The notes: generated from the sequence alone by a model not told the origin. 64,000 nt of DNA from JAXGQD01 sp040766665 (GCA_040766665.1 JAXGQD010000009.1:1-64000), one strand, 5' to 3'. Positions 1 through 9,342 are shown, numbered from the stretch's first letter. Made by a program: numbers and translations.

Positions 1-50
1 GGAATTTTGTCGTACGCTGATGTATCTGAAATTAGAAAGGATAAGTAGAA

Positions 51-1580
51 ATGTCTGATAAAAAGAAAAAACCAAACATTATTGTTTACTTGGCAGATGA
101 TTTAGGCTACGGCGACGTCTCTTGTTTTAACCCTGAATCAAAAATCAGAACAGTCAATTTCGACAAATTGGCTATTGATGGCATGAAATTTACGGATTGT
201 CATTCCTCGTCAGCCGTTTGTTCCCCTTCACGCTATGGCCTTCTGACCGGACGCTATAATTGGCGTTCAGCATTGAAGTACATCGTTTTGGCCGGGCAAT
301 CCTGCTCATTGATCGAAAAAGATCGAATGACCATGGCGCATATGCTCAAAAATAATGGCTATAATACGGCTGCTGTCGGTAAATGGCATCTGGGTATGGA
401 TTGGAAAACCGTCGGTGATACCAAGCTATCCATCAACTATTATGAAGCAGACAACAGCCGAGAAGACTTCGGCCTGGACTATACCGCACCTATCGCTGAT
501 GGTCCCAATGCAAAAGGCTTCGATTACTTCTACGGTATGCCCGCATCTCTTGACCAACCGCCCCTCGTCTATATCGAAAATGATCGCGTTTTAGAACCAC
601 CGACACAAACCGTGGGTTCACATGAAGCCGACCATCGTCGCCCTGAAATTCGTTTCCTCTTAGAAAAAGGTCCGGCCGCTCCGGGCTTTGATCCTCGCGA
701 TGTCGTACCGAAAATGGACAAGAAGTGTCTGGAGCTGGTGGACGAACTAGCCGCGAAAGACGAGCCTTTCTTCCTCTATATTCCAACTCCCGCACCTCAT
801 ACGCCGATCGTTCCTGCACGTGAATTCCATGGCAAATCAGGGATCGGTGAGTACGGAGACTTTGTTCTGCAGATGGATGATTTTATTGGCAAAATGGTCG
901 ACAAACTGAAAGAGCTTGATATTTTTGACAATACAATCCTCATCGTGACCAGCTACAACGGCTGCTCTGCCACCTCCGATTTCCCGGCACTGTTGGCTCA
1001 AGGACATAACCCGAGCTATAAGTTCCGCGGCTGGAAGAGCGATATATGGGAAGCCGGACATCGCGTTCCGTTTATCCTGTCATGGCCCGAAGGCATCAAA
1101 AATGGCACGGTTTGCACCGACACAATCTGTCTGACAGATTTGTATGCGACTTTTGCCGAGGTGATTGGCTACGAGATTCCCGACAATGCAGCCGAGGATA
1201 GCATCTCTAATCTGAGACTCTGGCAGGGTGAATCCTATCAACTCAGAGAAGCTACTGTGCATCATTCGCAACTGGGTATGTATGCCATCCGTCAGGGCGA
1301 TTGGAAATTGGAACTCTGCCAAGGTTCCGGTGGTACTTGGGACATCATCCACAATCGCGATTTAACAGGATTGCCTGAAATGCAACTCTATAACCTGAAA
1401 AAAGATATAGGCGAGCAAAACAATCTTGTTGACGAGTATCCTGAAAAAGTGACTGAAATGAAAAAACTCCTCAAAGAGTATATCTTGAACGGTCGTTCAA
1501 CACCGGGCGAGCCTCAGCCCAATGCGCAGGCGGATTCATACGAATCCTGGCCGGGGCTGCACTGGTTCAACGAAGTTTAG
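51..1580 (+). CDS. Sulfatase (arylsulfatase A-type, Cys-type formylglycine enzyme)
   Basis: This 509-residue protein belongs to the alkaline phosphatase-like sulfatase family, which hydrolyses sulfate esters. The formylglycine signature CSPSR is at residues 57-61, so Cys57 would be oxidised to formylglycine by a maturation enzyme not present in this window. The N-terminal metal-binding pair is DD at 16-17, and GKWHLG and GWKSDIWEAGHRVP are also present. The usual metal-binding DNG motif reads YNG, with Tyr302 before Asn303, so one expected calcium ligand is missing. No signal peptide is visible, so it looks cytoplasmic. The substrate cannot be told. Family assignment is firm; activity is uncertain because of the Asp-to-Tyr change. 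Confidence 0.9.
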   Translation: MSDKKKKPNIIVYLADDLGYGDVSCFNPESKIRTVNFDKLAIDGMKFTDCHSSSAVCSPSRYGLLTGRYNWRSALKYIVLAGQSCSLIEKDRMTMAHMLKNNGYNTAAVGKWHLGMDWKTVGDTKLSINYYEADNSREDFGLDYTAPIADGPNAKGFDYFYGMPASLDQPPLVYIENDRVLEPPTQTVGSHEADHRRPEIRFLLEKGPAAPGFDPRDVVPKMDKKCLELVDELAAKDEPFFLYIPTPAPHTPIVPAREFHGKSGIGEYGDFVLQMDDFIGKMVDKLKELDIFDNTILIVTSYNGCSATSDFPALLAQGHNPSYKFRGWKSDIWEAGHRVPFILSWPEGIKNGTVCTDTICLTDLYATFAEVIGYEIPDNAAEDSISNLRLWQGESYQLREATVHHSQLGMYAIRQGDWKLELCQGSGGTWDIIHNRDLTGLPEMQLYNLKKDIGEQNNLVDEYPEKVTEMKKLLKEYILNGRSTPGEPQPNAQADSYESWPGLHWFNEV

Positions 1581-1599
1581 GTATCGCTCTCCTCCGACA

Positions 1600-1631
1600 G
1601 AAAGGGACTGCAAATTGCCGCAGTCCCTTTC
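1600..1631. terminator. Hairpin terminator between convergent genes
   Basis: A perfect 12-bp stem (GAAAGGGACTGC and its complement) closes an 8-nt loop just after the sulfatase stop codon. It lies between convergent genes and is probably bidirectional. The T tract on the plus side is weak. Confidence 0.75.
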
Positions 1632-1683
1632 GCTTTACTTACCCAAAATTGCTTTCTATTTGAAAATTGGTTTCCTATTTATG

Positions 1684-3042
1684 TTAGGGGTAAAGCACTT
1701 CCGCCACTTCGTCTAATTCCCCTAAATCCCAGAGCAAGCGGGTGATAATGTACTTATCACGGATATCTTTCGTTGCCTTAAAAGTCTCCTTCAATTCTGG
1801 CTTATCAATGTTTAGCTCTGAGGCTTTGGTAGGTGCCTGAATTGTCTCTAAAATGCTATTTAAGTCTACGGTTTCAGCCATCAGCTGGTCTAGTATAACT
1901 TGAATTTCTTCCCAATGTTGCAGGATGTTTTGCAGCCTAGCCCTGTGCTTCGCACTTTGGTATTTTTGTTCTTTTGCTTCGAGCGCAATCAGAGGCTCGG
2001 CGGCGCTACCCAACAATTGGCGTAAGTCTGATGCCCACTTTGTTTTATCGAACTGTTTGGCATATTCATTTGCCTTATCTGCATTTGGTGAAATTTCCTG
2101 GCAGGCTTTCATAATGCGCAAGGCCTCCAGACTGCCGATCAGGCATTGTAGGCCGTGACTGTCTGCACTTGTGCCCAAGGCGGCGGAACGCATATCCCAA
2201 ATATGGGAAAAATAGTGTTCCGTGCCGGAAGCAGGACGTGAAACACCGGCCAGGCTCATAGCCAGACCTGAATAGATGAGCCCCTCGGTCAAGGCCGCCG
2301 CCGTCTCGGGTGCTTGACTGAGGATGCCGTCCGCTGTGGCCATACACTGTTTGAGAGATTTTCGTACCAATTCAGCGATTTCCTCACAGTAATATTCACC
2401 GGTAACCAGATGCGCAATACGCCAGTCTGCAAGGCTGATGTATTTTGCGACCATGTCACCGAAACCGGCCTGAAACATGCGCAAAGGGGCTGTGCTCAGA
2501 ACATCTGTATCTGCGACAATGATATCCGGGAGCTTGGAGTTGAGACTGACTTTGACGCCGTCGAAGTTCATCGAGGAGGTGGCAGAGGCATAGCCGTCCA
2601 TGGAGGGAGCAGTGCCGACGATCATGTAGAGGCGGGAACTGAGGGCGGCGAGGATTTTGCCAAGATCATTAAGCGTTCCTGAACCTACGCCTATGATGAC
2701 GTCGCATGTTGGATCGAAAGCCATGCAAAGTTGACCGACCGCTTCGTTATCCGGCTCGAGTTCCGCTTGAGGGTAACGATAGTAAGTGAAGGGAATACTC
2801 GATTCCTGTAAAATGGCGAGAACTTTCTGACCGGCCGCCTGTTCGGTATTCTTATCGAAAAACACAAAAGCTTTTTCTGCGCCGTACTTTTTTAGGAGAG
2901 CGGGAATCTCAGTAATGACGCCTGCTCCAAGCACAATATTTTTTAGTGTGGCGTGATGCGCTTTTCCGCATGAGCAATCGTCAATCCGGGCTGTCGCCAG
3001 TTCCTTTAGGCTCATTTCGGCTATTTTCTTATTCATTGGCAA
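1684..3042 (-). CDS. sn-Glycerol-1-phosphate dehydrogenase family protein (AraM/EgsA type)
   Basis: The 452-residue product matches the iron-alcohol dehydrogenase-like glycerol-1-phosphate dehydrogenases, which reduce dihydroxyacetone phosphate to sn-glycerol-1-phosphate with NAD(P)H. Seen are the N-terminal CSCGKAHH typical of bacterial AraM proteins, the nucleotide-binding GVGSGTLNDLGK, and the metal-site segments APSMDGYAS and GTEHYFSHIWDM carrying the Asp and His ligands. The HAD-IIA phosphatase gene lies 29 bp upstream on the same strand, so the two are probably one operon. In Bacilli the product feeds glyceryl-phosphate ether lipid synthesis; here the end use is inferred only. Confidence 0.85.
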   Translation of the reverse strand: MPMNKKIAEMSLKELATARIDDCSCGKAHHATLKNIVLGAGVITEIPALLKKYGAEKAFVFFDKNTEQAAGQKVLAILQESSIPFTYYRYPQAELEPDNEAVGQLCMAFDPTCDVIIGVGSGTLNDLGKILAALSSRLYMIVGTAPSMDGYASATSSMNFDGVKVSLNSKLPDIIVADTDVLSTAPLRMFQAGFGDMVAKYISLADWRIAHLVTGEYYCEEIAELVRKSLKQCMATADGILSQAPETAAALTEGLIYSGLAMSLAGVSRPASGTEHYFSHIWDMRSAALGTSADSHGLQCLIGSLEALRIMKACQEISPNADKANEYAKQFDKTKWASDLRQLLGSAAEPLIALEAKEQKYQSAKHRARLQNILQHWEEIQVILDQLMAETVDLNSILETIQAPTKASELNIDKPELKETFKATKDIRDKYIITRLLWDLGELDEVAEVLYP

Positions 3043-3071
3043 AACTCTCCTCTACAAGTTGCTTGCTAAAT

Positions 3072-3881
3072 TTAGTCCCAGTATGCTCCGACGTCCGTCA
3101 GGACAAAATCGGGTTTCACCTTCGCCTGGGCGATATCTTCGAGTGTCGCTTCGCCGCTCAGCACACAGACCGAGCTGATACCTGCGGCTGCAGCCGAGGC
3201 GATATCGGTATATAGGCGATCCCCGATTAGCACCGTGTCTTCGGGTGCGATATTCAAATCCTGCATGCAGTACTCCAACATGGTCGGTTCGGGTTTGCCC
3301 AAAAATTTGGGGACACGACCGGTCGCATTTTCGATCATGATGCTAAAAGAGCCACAGTCGGGAACAAAGCCAAATTCAATCGGACATACCAGGTCGCAGT
3401 TCGTTGCGATGTAGCTGCGTTCGGGTTTACCGAGTAAATAACAGATGCGTTCCAGTTTTTGATAGTTGAGCTCGGTATCATAGCCCATGACAATGACCTC
3501 AACTGCTTCATCAGCTGCGGTGGTTACGCGGATGCCGGCTGCTTCCAGCTCTGCGATTAATGAGGCAGTACCCATGCAAAAGACCAATGCACCCGGGTGA
3601 TGCTCCAGGAGATAATGGACGGTGACTTGCGCCGAGGTGTAAAAATCACTGTCGACCGCTGCGATACCCATCCCTTTTAATTTCTCGCGGTAGCTGCTGA
3701 CGGATTTTGAAGAATTGTTGGTGATGAAGCGATAATGGGCTTCATGTTCTTTAATTTTTTGCAAAAAACGCTCCGTTTGTGGAAACACTTGCCCGCCATT
3801 GTATAAAGTGCCGTCCATATCGAGCAGGAAAAGCTTCTTCTCTTGTAAGACGGCGGTATCTTTTCCATAATAGTCTGTCAT
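3072..3881 (-). CDS. HAD-IIA family sugar/glycerol phosphatase (NagD-like)
   Basis: This 269-residue protein is a haloacid dehalogenase-superfamily phosphatase. Motif I DMDGTLYNGG (Asp21, Asp23) is near the N-terminus, ITNNSSKS is motif II, and LIGDRLYTDIASA is the metal-binding motif IV. The spacing fits subclass IIA with a C2 cap. I chose the start at 3881 because a strong AGGAGG lies just upstream; the reading frame stays open for 50 more codons but those look untranslated. It is upstream of the glycerol-1-phosphate dehydrogenase-like gene, so a glycerol-phosphate or related substrate is plausible but inferred. Confidence 0.85.
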   Translation of the reverse strand: MTDYYGKDTAVLQEKKLFLLDMDGTLYNGGQVFPQTERFLQKIKEHEAHYRFITNNSSKSVSSYREKLKGMGIAAVDSDFYTSAQVTVHYLLEHHPGALVFCMGTASLIAELEAAGIRVTTAADEAVEVIVMGYDTELNYQKLERICYLLGKPERSYIATNCDLVCPIEFGFVPDCGSFSIMIENATGRVPKFLGKPEPTMLEYCMQDLNIAPEDTVLIGDRLYTDIASAAAAGISSVCVLSGEATLEDIAQAKVKPDFVLTDVGAYWD

Positions 3882-4139
3882 TTTGCCTCCTATGCTTGTG
3901 GAGTCGGTGTATTGGTTACGCTGCGGTGTAGCGGAATGATGGTGGGATGTGCTGCTCCGTTCCGCTTGGCCAATTATTCCGGCCGTCCCAGCGTTTGCTG
4001 GGATTCCCGCAAACTTTGACCGGAACATCACCGTCTCATTCTACCGCAAAAATATGACATAATAGTATACAGAGCATTAGAGCTTTACACTGAATAAATT
4101 AAGAATCAGGGGCAAGACTAAGCAACAGGGGATTAGATT

Positions 4140-5229
4140 ATGCAACATCGCTATTTTAAAGATAATACCAAGGTTTCGCTGCTCGGTTTCGGCTGCATGC
4201 GTTTGCCCAAAAACGAGGCAGGGAAGATTGATTGCGTAGCAGCTAAGCGCATGATAGATGCGGCTTTTGCCGGTGGTATTAACTACTACGATACGGCCTA
4301 TGGCTATCATGGCGGCGAAAGTGAAAGCTTCTTGGGAGAAGCCTTGAGTGACTATAAACGAGAGCAATATTTTCTGGCAGACAAAATGCCGATGTGGGTA
4401 CTGGAAAAAGCGGGAGATGCCGAGAAAGTTTTTGAAGAGCAATTGCAAAAGTGTCGCACGGATTATTTCGATTTTTACCTGCTCCACAGTGTGACCAAGA
4501 ATAATTATGCCAAACCTTCCAGACTTTAAAACCATCGAATATCTCTTGCAAGAAAAGGCTGCGGGTCGTATTAAACGTTTGGGCTTTTCTTTCCACGACG
4601 AGTATGAGTTCTTTGAAGAGGTGATGCAGGCCTATCCTTGGGACTTTTGCCAGATTCAGTTTAATTACCTGGACGAGAACTATCAGGCGGGGCTCAAAGG
4701 TCTGCTTTGCGGCGGCTGAGCAGGGTTTGAACGTCATGTGGAACCTTTGAAAGGCGGAAAGCTAGCCGATTTGCCGGATGACTATGCTCGAACATTTAAC
4801 TGGTGAAAATGAAGCAAAAATGCTGTCGATTGGGCTTTCTCTTATGTCGCTTCACAGCCGGAGATCAAACTGATCCTCAGCGGCATGTCAACGCAAGCTC
4901 AGCTTGAAGAAAACCTGGCTTTGTTTGCGCTGCGTCCCTTAAGTGGAACAGAAGATGCCGCTTTGCGTGAAGCCAAAGAAATACTGGTCGCACATCAGCG
5001 CAGCCTGTGTACGAACAGCAAATACTGTAGCATGCCTTGCCCTTTCGGCGTCGATATTCCCAACAATTTCCTGACCTGGAATGAGCACGCCTTATTTGCC
5101 AATTATGATGGCACCGTTGTGCCTTACTTCAGCAGTGAGTGGGACAGCGCGCGTGCCGACCAATGTACCAGATGCGGTCAATGTGAAACACTTTGCCCCC
5201 AACACATCAGCATTAGAGCCGATTTGTAG
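4140..5229 (+). pseudogene. Broken aldo/keto reductase with C-terminal 4Fe-4S region
   Basis: Three reading-frame pieces together spell one aldo/keto reductase of the ferredoxin-tailed class. The first (4140-4529) has GFGCMRLP and the active-site DTAYGYHGGESE; the second (4507-4719) has RIKRLGFSFHDEYEFF; the third (after about 4813) has LILSGMST and the Cys-rich tail with CTRCGQCETLCP. Frame changes near 4505, 4695 and 4742 and stops at 4717, 4804 and 4810 separate them. The first Cys cluster has also lost a Cys (Ser in its place). This density of lesions is well above that of neighbouring genes, so I call a real pseudogene. It is followed by two more broken genes. Confidence 0.85.
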
Positions 5230-5277
5230 CTATGCACCATAATTTTCCGAGCTACGCGAACGGAGGAAAAGAGCATA

Positions 5278-5841
5278 ATGGAAAAATTACGAGCCTATAT
5301 AGAACGCTTTTAAGTGCAGAAGGGCAAAAGCCGCTTGTCTCAGCATCGAGGGTTCATCCGGTGCCGGTAAGTCAGCCTGGCCACCGGGTTATTGATCCCT
5401 CCCGGCGACGCACCATGTGGACCATATTTTTGCAGGCGAACTGCGTACCGAAAAGAGACTGGCAGAAGCCGGTGGTAACGTGCACTATGAGCGTTGGAAG
5501 AAGTCGTTGAGCCTTTACGCGAGGCGAAAGCAGGGTTGAGGAACGCACTGCATCTACGTGTTTTTGATTGTGCCGTGATGAGCTTGGGAGACCCTCATGA
5601 GATTGAGCTAAAGCCCTTGGTCATTGTCGAGGGCGTCTACAGTCCATCTCTATTTTGAGAACTAGTGATCTCAAAGTCTTCCTCAATCTGGAAAAAGAGA
5701 CGCAGCGTGAACGCATTAAAGCACGCGAAACTGCCGCCAAGCAGGAACGCTTTTTCAATGAATGGATTCCGATGGAGGAACGCTATTTTGCCAAGTTCAG
5801 TATCAAGGGAAAAGGCGGATTTACAAATCAGCGTAAAGTAG
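5278..5841 (+). pseudogene. Broken uridine kinase-like P-loop protein
   Basis: A GGAGG at 5262-5266 precedes an ATG giving MEKLRAYIERF and an immediate stop. Other frames continue with remains of a P-loop protein: a Walker A-like stretch around 5340-5390, then LVIVEGVYS and DLKVFLNLEKETQRERI, RFFNEWIPMEERYF and a C-terminus ending at TAG 5839-5841. These segments resemble the uridine kinase-like ATPases common in Clostridia. Several frameshifts and stops (for example at about 5310, 5508 and 5657) rule out a full product. It sits directly behind the broken reductase and convergent with the broken B12 regulator. Confidence 0.7.
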
Positions 5842-5848
5842 AAGACAG

Positions 5849-6726
5849 CTACATGCAGCATGAACTCGGCTTAAAAGCAAGTGCTTTATCCAATTCGGTG
5901 ATGTTTTGACAACAAGCATCTGCGCCCAGCGCCACAGCCGATTGACGCGGATGTTTAAAGGCTTTTCCGCCAATAATGATGCGCGGCGTGCTTTTGCATG
6001 AGTGGCCCTGATTTTTTCAATTAAGAGCTTGGTCGCATCCGTGTGTTCCTTGAGGGTGACAGAAAAGAGCAAGACCCTGAGTTGCAGCTGTTGGATGGCT
6101 CCGAGCACGTCTTTGGCAGGTAAGAGATTGCAAGTAGCGGTTTGTGCCCACGCTCTTCCAATAAATCCAGGATAATACGCAAGCCGATGCCGTGCGTTTC
6201 GGCGCCGAGCAGCAAGCCTAAGACGTTTTTGGACTTGGCCTCATCCGGCGCTTTTAGCCCTTAATTAAGAAGATTATTTCAAGACGGTTTCACTGATCAG
6301 ATGTTCTTGCCAAACTTCAAGCAAACCTGTTTGCCACTGTTCTCAGTTCTAATAAGGGCGGCTTCTACATATTTTTTATATATCCTCCGATTCGATACCT
6401 GTACAGCAAACTGAGGATGATATTGCGGGACAGGCCTTTGTTACCCGTAACAGACTTGCATAATAATCCTCAGGCGTTGGTAGCACACTTTTCTCTTTAG
6501 GCACAATATTGAGATCTTTTCCCAGCAGATAATCGATGTTGACCCTGAAAAGGATGGCCAGCTGTGAGACGCGTTGGATATCAGGCAGTCTGCCGTTTTC
6601 ATAGTTTGCGATAGTCGTTTGCGCGACATGCAGTTTTTTAGCCAATTGTCCTTGGGTTAGGTTCTGCGCTTTGCGTAGCTCACGGAGACGGCTGGAAGAA
6701 ACGTTTGCATTAAAAGATACCCTCAT
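5849..6726 (-). pseudogene. Broken XRE-HTH / cobalamin (B12)-binding fusion regulator
   Basis: The N-terminal part (about 6726-6376) is a clear XRE helix-turn-helix domain: LRELRKAQNLTQGQLAKKLH, TTIANYENGRLP and VNIDYLLGK. One base change of frame near 6385 leads into KKYVEAALIRTENSGK, then LGLLLGAETHGIGLRIILDL and VLLFSVTLKEHTDATKLLI. A further frame gives IIIGGKAFKHP and ALGADACCQNITELDKAL, ending at TAG 5849-5851. These are the core segments of a B12-binding fold. The ancestral protein was therefore a DNA-binding repressor with a C-terminal cobalamin sensor of roughly 290 residues. It now has several frameshifts. It faces divergently away from the plus-strand B12-binding gene, the usual place for an autoregulated control region. 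The start is uncertain; 6774 is an alternative. Confidence 0.75.
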
Positions 6727-6819
6727 ATAACACGAAGTGTGATAATAATATAAAATATGGCAAAAAATAAGCAATTATAATCATAAGGCGTGATATGCTT
6801 GCCCAACAGGGCTAAAAAC

Positions 6820-7466
6820 ATGCACCAAGAACTATTTGAATTCTTGAGAAATATTAACTGCCGAACGCCGCTTCGAAGCACTACAATATATTCTTAATCT
6901 GCTAGATCAAAAAAAATACCATTTTACGAAAATTTACGAAGAGATTCTGACCCCGGCATTAAATGGTATGCAGGCCAGCGCGGAGGACGAAAACCGGGAT
7001 ATCTGGAATGAACATATCCGCACCTCCATCATCAAAACCATCATCGAAAACATTTACCCCTATGTTATTAGTGACCGCAATCTCAGAAGCGTGACCCAAG
7101 GTAAACAAGTTGTCATACTTACGCCCCCAGATGAATTCCATACCATTGGGGCACGGATGGTGAAGGATGTCTTTACTTACCTGGGATACGACGCCATCTT
7201 TGTGGGTGCCAATGCCCTTTCCGCGTCCTGGCTTCAGGGCTTTAAGTCGTCAAATTGATTATGTGGCAATCAGCATTACCAATCCTTACCATCTGGTTTC
7301 GACGCGCAACATGATTGAAAGCATCAGGCAGCTCAATCAAAATGTGCAAATAATTGTGGGTGGACACGCCATCCAAAAATTGGGTGAGAAAGTGGCCTTG
7401 CTTCGGGCGGATTTTATCATGTCTGATTTTGAGTCATTGAAACGCTTGGAAGGAGAACAGCTATGA
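6820..7466 (+). pseudogene. Frameshifted small cobalamin-binding protein
   Basis: Three frames join into one protein of about 215 residues: an N-terminal helical cap (ERRFEALQYILNLLDQ and FTKIYEEILTPALNGM, HIRTSIIKTIIE), then a Rossmann-type B12-binding domain (VVILTPPDEFHTIGARMV, YLGYDAIFVGAN, VAISITNPYHLVSTRN, IIVGGHAIQKLG, RADFIMSDFESLKRL). The signature differs from methionine synthase-type DxHxxG because FHTIGARM stands there, so classic His-on coordination must be checked. Frame changes lie near 6856 and 7215. The last codons overlap the ABC permease start by 4 nt (ATGA), so it was translationally coupled to the transporter. It may be decayed, or partly a sequencing artefact. Confidence 0.75.
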
Positions 7467-8620
7467 AACTCGCTTTTAGTATCGCAGCGCGCTTCCTCAA
7501 AGCGGGCAAAATGCAAACCTTCCTGATTATCCTGGGCATCGCCATTGGTGTCTCTGTGCAAATTTTCATCGGTTCACTCATTCAAGGACTGCAGTTTGAC
7601 CTGGTCGATACCACCATCGGCTCACAAAGTCAGATTACGATAACATCAAAGGCGGATGACAAACTGCTAGATGATTATCAAGCTTTGCTTACAGAGGTAG
7701 AAGGCTTACATCAAGGTCTCATGTACCTTAATCCCGTTGCCCAAGGCCAAACTTTGTTAAGTCATGAAGGTGAAAATTTCAGCATCATCCTGAGAGGAAT
7801 GGACCCGGAGAGAGCCGAAGGCATTTACAAATTTGCGGAACGCATGGTAGATGGCCATTTACCTTCGCAGGAGGGCGAAGTGATGATTGGTCGGGAATTG
7901 GCCGAAGAAGCCGGGCTTCAGCCGGGTGACCAAATCACCTTATTGGGCGATAAACGCACAGAAACAAGCGCCCTGATCAGCGGAATTTTTGATTTGAAAG
8001 CAGCGAATCTAAATAAAACCTGGATAATCAGCAAGTTGGAAAGTGCACAACAGATTTTTGCCTATGGCCAAAAAGTAAGCAGTATCGAAATGCAAGTCGA
8101 AGAGGTCTTTTTGGCAGACACGATTGCTGCCACCTTAGGTACCGGGCTGGGAGATGCCTATCAGGTTAACAACTGGAAAACGGATAATGCAGCATTGTTG
8201 AGCGGTTTGGAAGGCCAAAGTATCTCCAGTTATATGATTCAAATCTTTGTCTTGATATCCGTTATGTTGGGCATCGCGAGTGTATTAGCTATAACGGTTA
8301 TACAGAAATCCAAACAAATCGGCATACTTAAAGCAATGGGCATAAGGGACAGGGCAGCCAGTATGATTTTTATGCTTCAGGGTCTTTTGCTGGGTATAGG
8401 CGGTGCAATTGTAGGCATCTTGCTGGGCTTGGCGTTGAGCTGGAGTTTTACCAAATTTGCTTTAAATCCGGATAAATCACCCATCATCCCGCTCGTAATT
8501 GATCCGCTTTTCATCACTTTGTCCGCACTCGTTGCTGTAACGGTCGCCACGCTGGCCGCTCTGATTCCTGCTCGCAAATCTTCAAAACTTAGCCCGATAG
8601 AGGTCATTCGCAATGGATAA
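7463..8620 (+). CDS. ABC transporter permease, FtsX/MacB-LolE type
   Basis: The 385-residue protein has one N-terminal membrane helix (about residues 15-40), a long extracytoplasmic MacB-core-like domain, and three C-terminal helices (about 258-290, 305-335, 350-375) with the FtsX-family stretch KSKQIGILKAMGIRDRAASMIF and the end PARKSSKLSPIEVIRNG. This is the mechanotransmission class that works on lipoproteins, peptides or periplasmic substrates rather than by a central pore. It overlaps the upstream B12-binding gene by 4 nt and the downstream ATPase by 8 nt, so the three were one operon. The substrate is unknown. Confidence 0.9.
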   Translation: MKLAFSIAARFLKAGKMQTFLIILGIAIGVSVQIFIGSLIQGLQFDLVDTTIGSQSQITITSKADDKLLDDYQALLTEVEGLHQGLMYLNPVAQGQTLLSHEGENFSIILRGMDPERAEGIYKFAERMVDGHLPSQEGEVMIGRELAEEAGLQPGDQITLLGDKRTETSALISGIFDLKAANLNKTWIISKLESAQQIFAYGQKVSSIEMQVEEVFLADTIAATLGTGLGDAYQVNNWKTDNAALLSGLEGQSISSYMIQIFVLISVMLGIASVLAITVIQKSKQIGILKAMGIRDRAASMIFMLQGLLLGIGGAIVGILLGLALSWSFTKFALNPDKSPIIPLVIDPLFITLSALVAVTVATLAALIPARKSSKLSPIEVIRNG

Positions 8621-9296
8621 AATAGTAGAATTAAAAAAAGTTAACAAAATTTACGGTACACATAACAAAACACAAGTCTTATTTGATGTGGATTTAAGCA
8701 TTGCAGAAGGCAGCTTTAATTCAATAATCGGCCAGTCCGGTAGCGGCAAAAGCACACTGCTCAATATTCTCGGCACGCTAGATCAGCCTACTGCCGGCGA
8801 GGTCCTTCTTAATGGTCAGCGCAGTGACCGGATGAACAAAGACGAATTAGCCCTATTGCGGAATGAAGTGTTGGGCTTTGTCTTCCAATTTCATTATCTT
8901 TTGCCGGAATTTACCGCTTTGGAGAATGTTTTAATGCCGCTGCGCATCAAGCAAGACCGAGTGACTGCCGAGCAACTGACGCGAGCCAATGAACTTTTGG
9001 ATCGGGTGGGCCTCGATAAGGTAAAAAACAATCTCGCGACCAAGATGTCCGGCGGTCAGCAACAGCGTACAGCCATTGCTAGGGCATTGATGAATACGCC
9101 CAAAATCATATTGGCGGATGAACCTACCGGCAATCTTGATTCGGAAAGCAGTGAAAGCATCTATGACCTAATGCGCCAAATTAACAATGAAATAGGTACA
9201 ACCTTTGTCATCATCACACATGATCGTAAAATTGCGGAAAAGGCTGATCGCATCATTGAGATAAGGGACGGCAAAATTGCTTTGGATGTGGTTTAA
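8613..9296 (+). CDS. ABC transporter ATP-binding protein, LolD/MacB type
   Basis: This 227-residue ATPase has Walker A GQSGSGKST, Q-loop region FVFQFHYLLPEFTALENVLMP, signature MSGGQQQRTAIARAL, Walker B IILADEPTGNLDSE and the switch His in ITHD. The sequence is typical of ATPases paired with FtsX-like permeases. The start ATG lies inside the end of the permease gene (ATGGATAA overlap), so translation is coupled. It is the last gene of the operon. Confidence 0.92.
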   Translation: MDKIVELKKVNKIYGTHNKTQVLFDVDLSIAEGSFNSIIGQSGSGKSTLLNILGTLDQPTAGEVLLNGQRSDRMNKDELALLRNEVLGFVFQFHYLLPEFTALENVLMPLRIKQDRVTAEQLTRANELLDRVGLDKVKNNLATKMSGGQQQRTAIARALMNTPKIILADEPTGNLDSESSESIYDLMRQINNEIGTTFVIITHDRKIAEKADRIIEIRDGKIALDVV

Positions 9297-9342
9297 ACAA
9301 GGAAAACGACGAGAAAAACAATTATACCCCATGACTTTAAAA

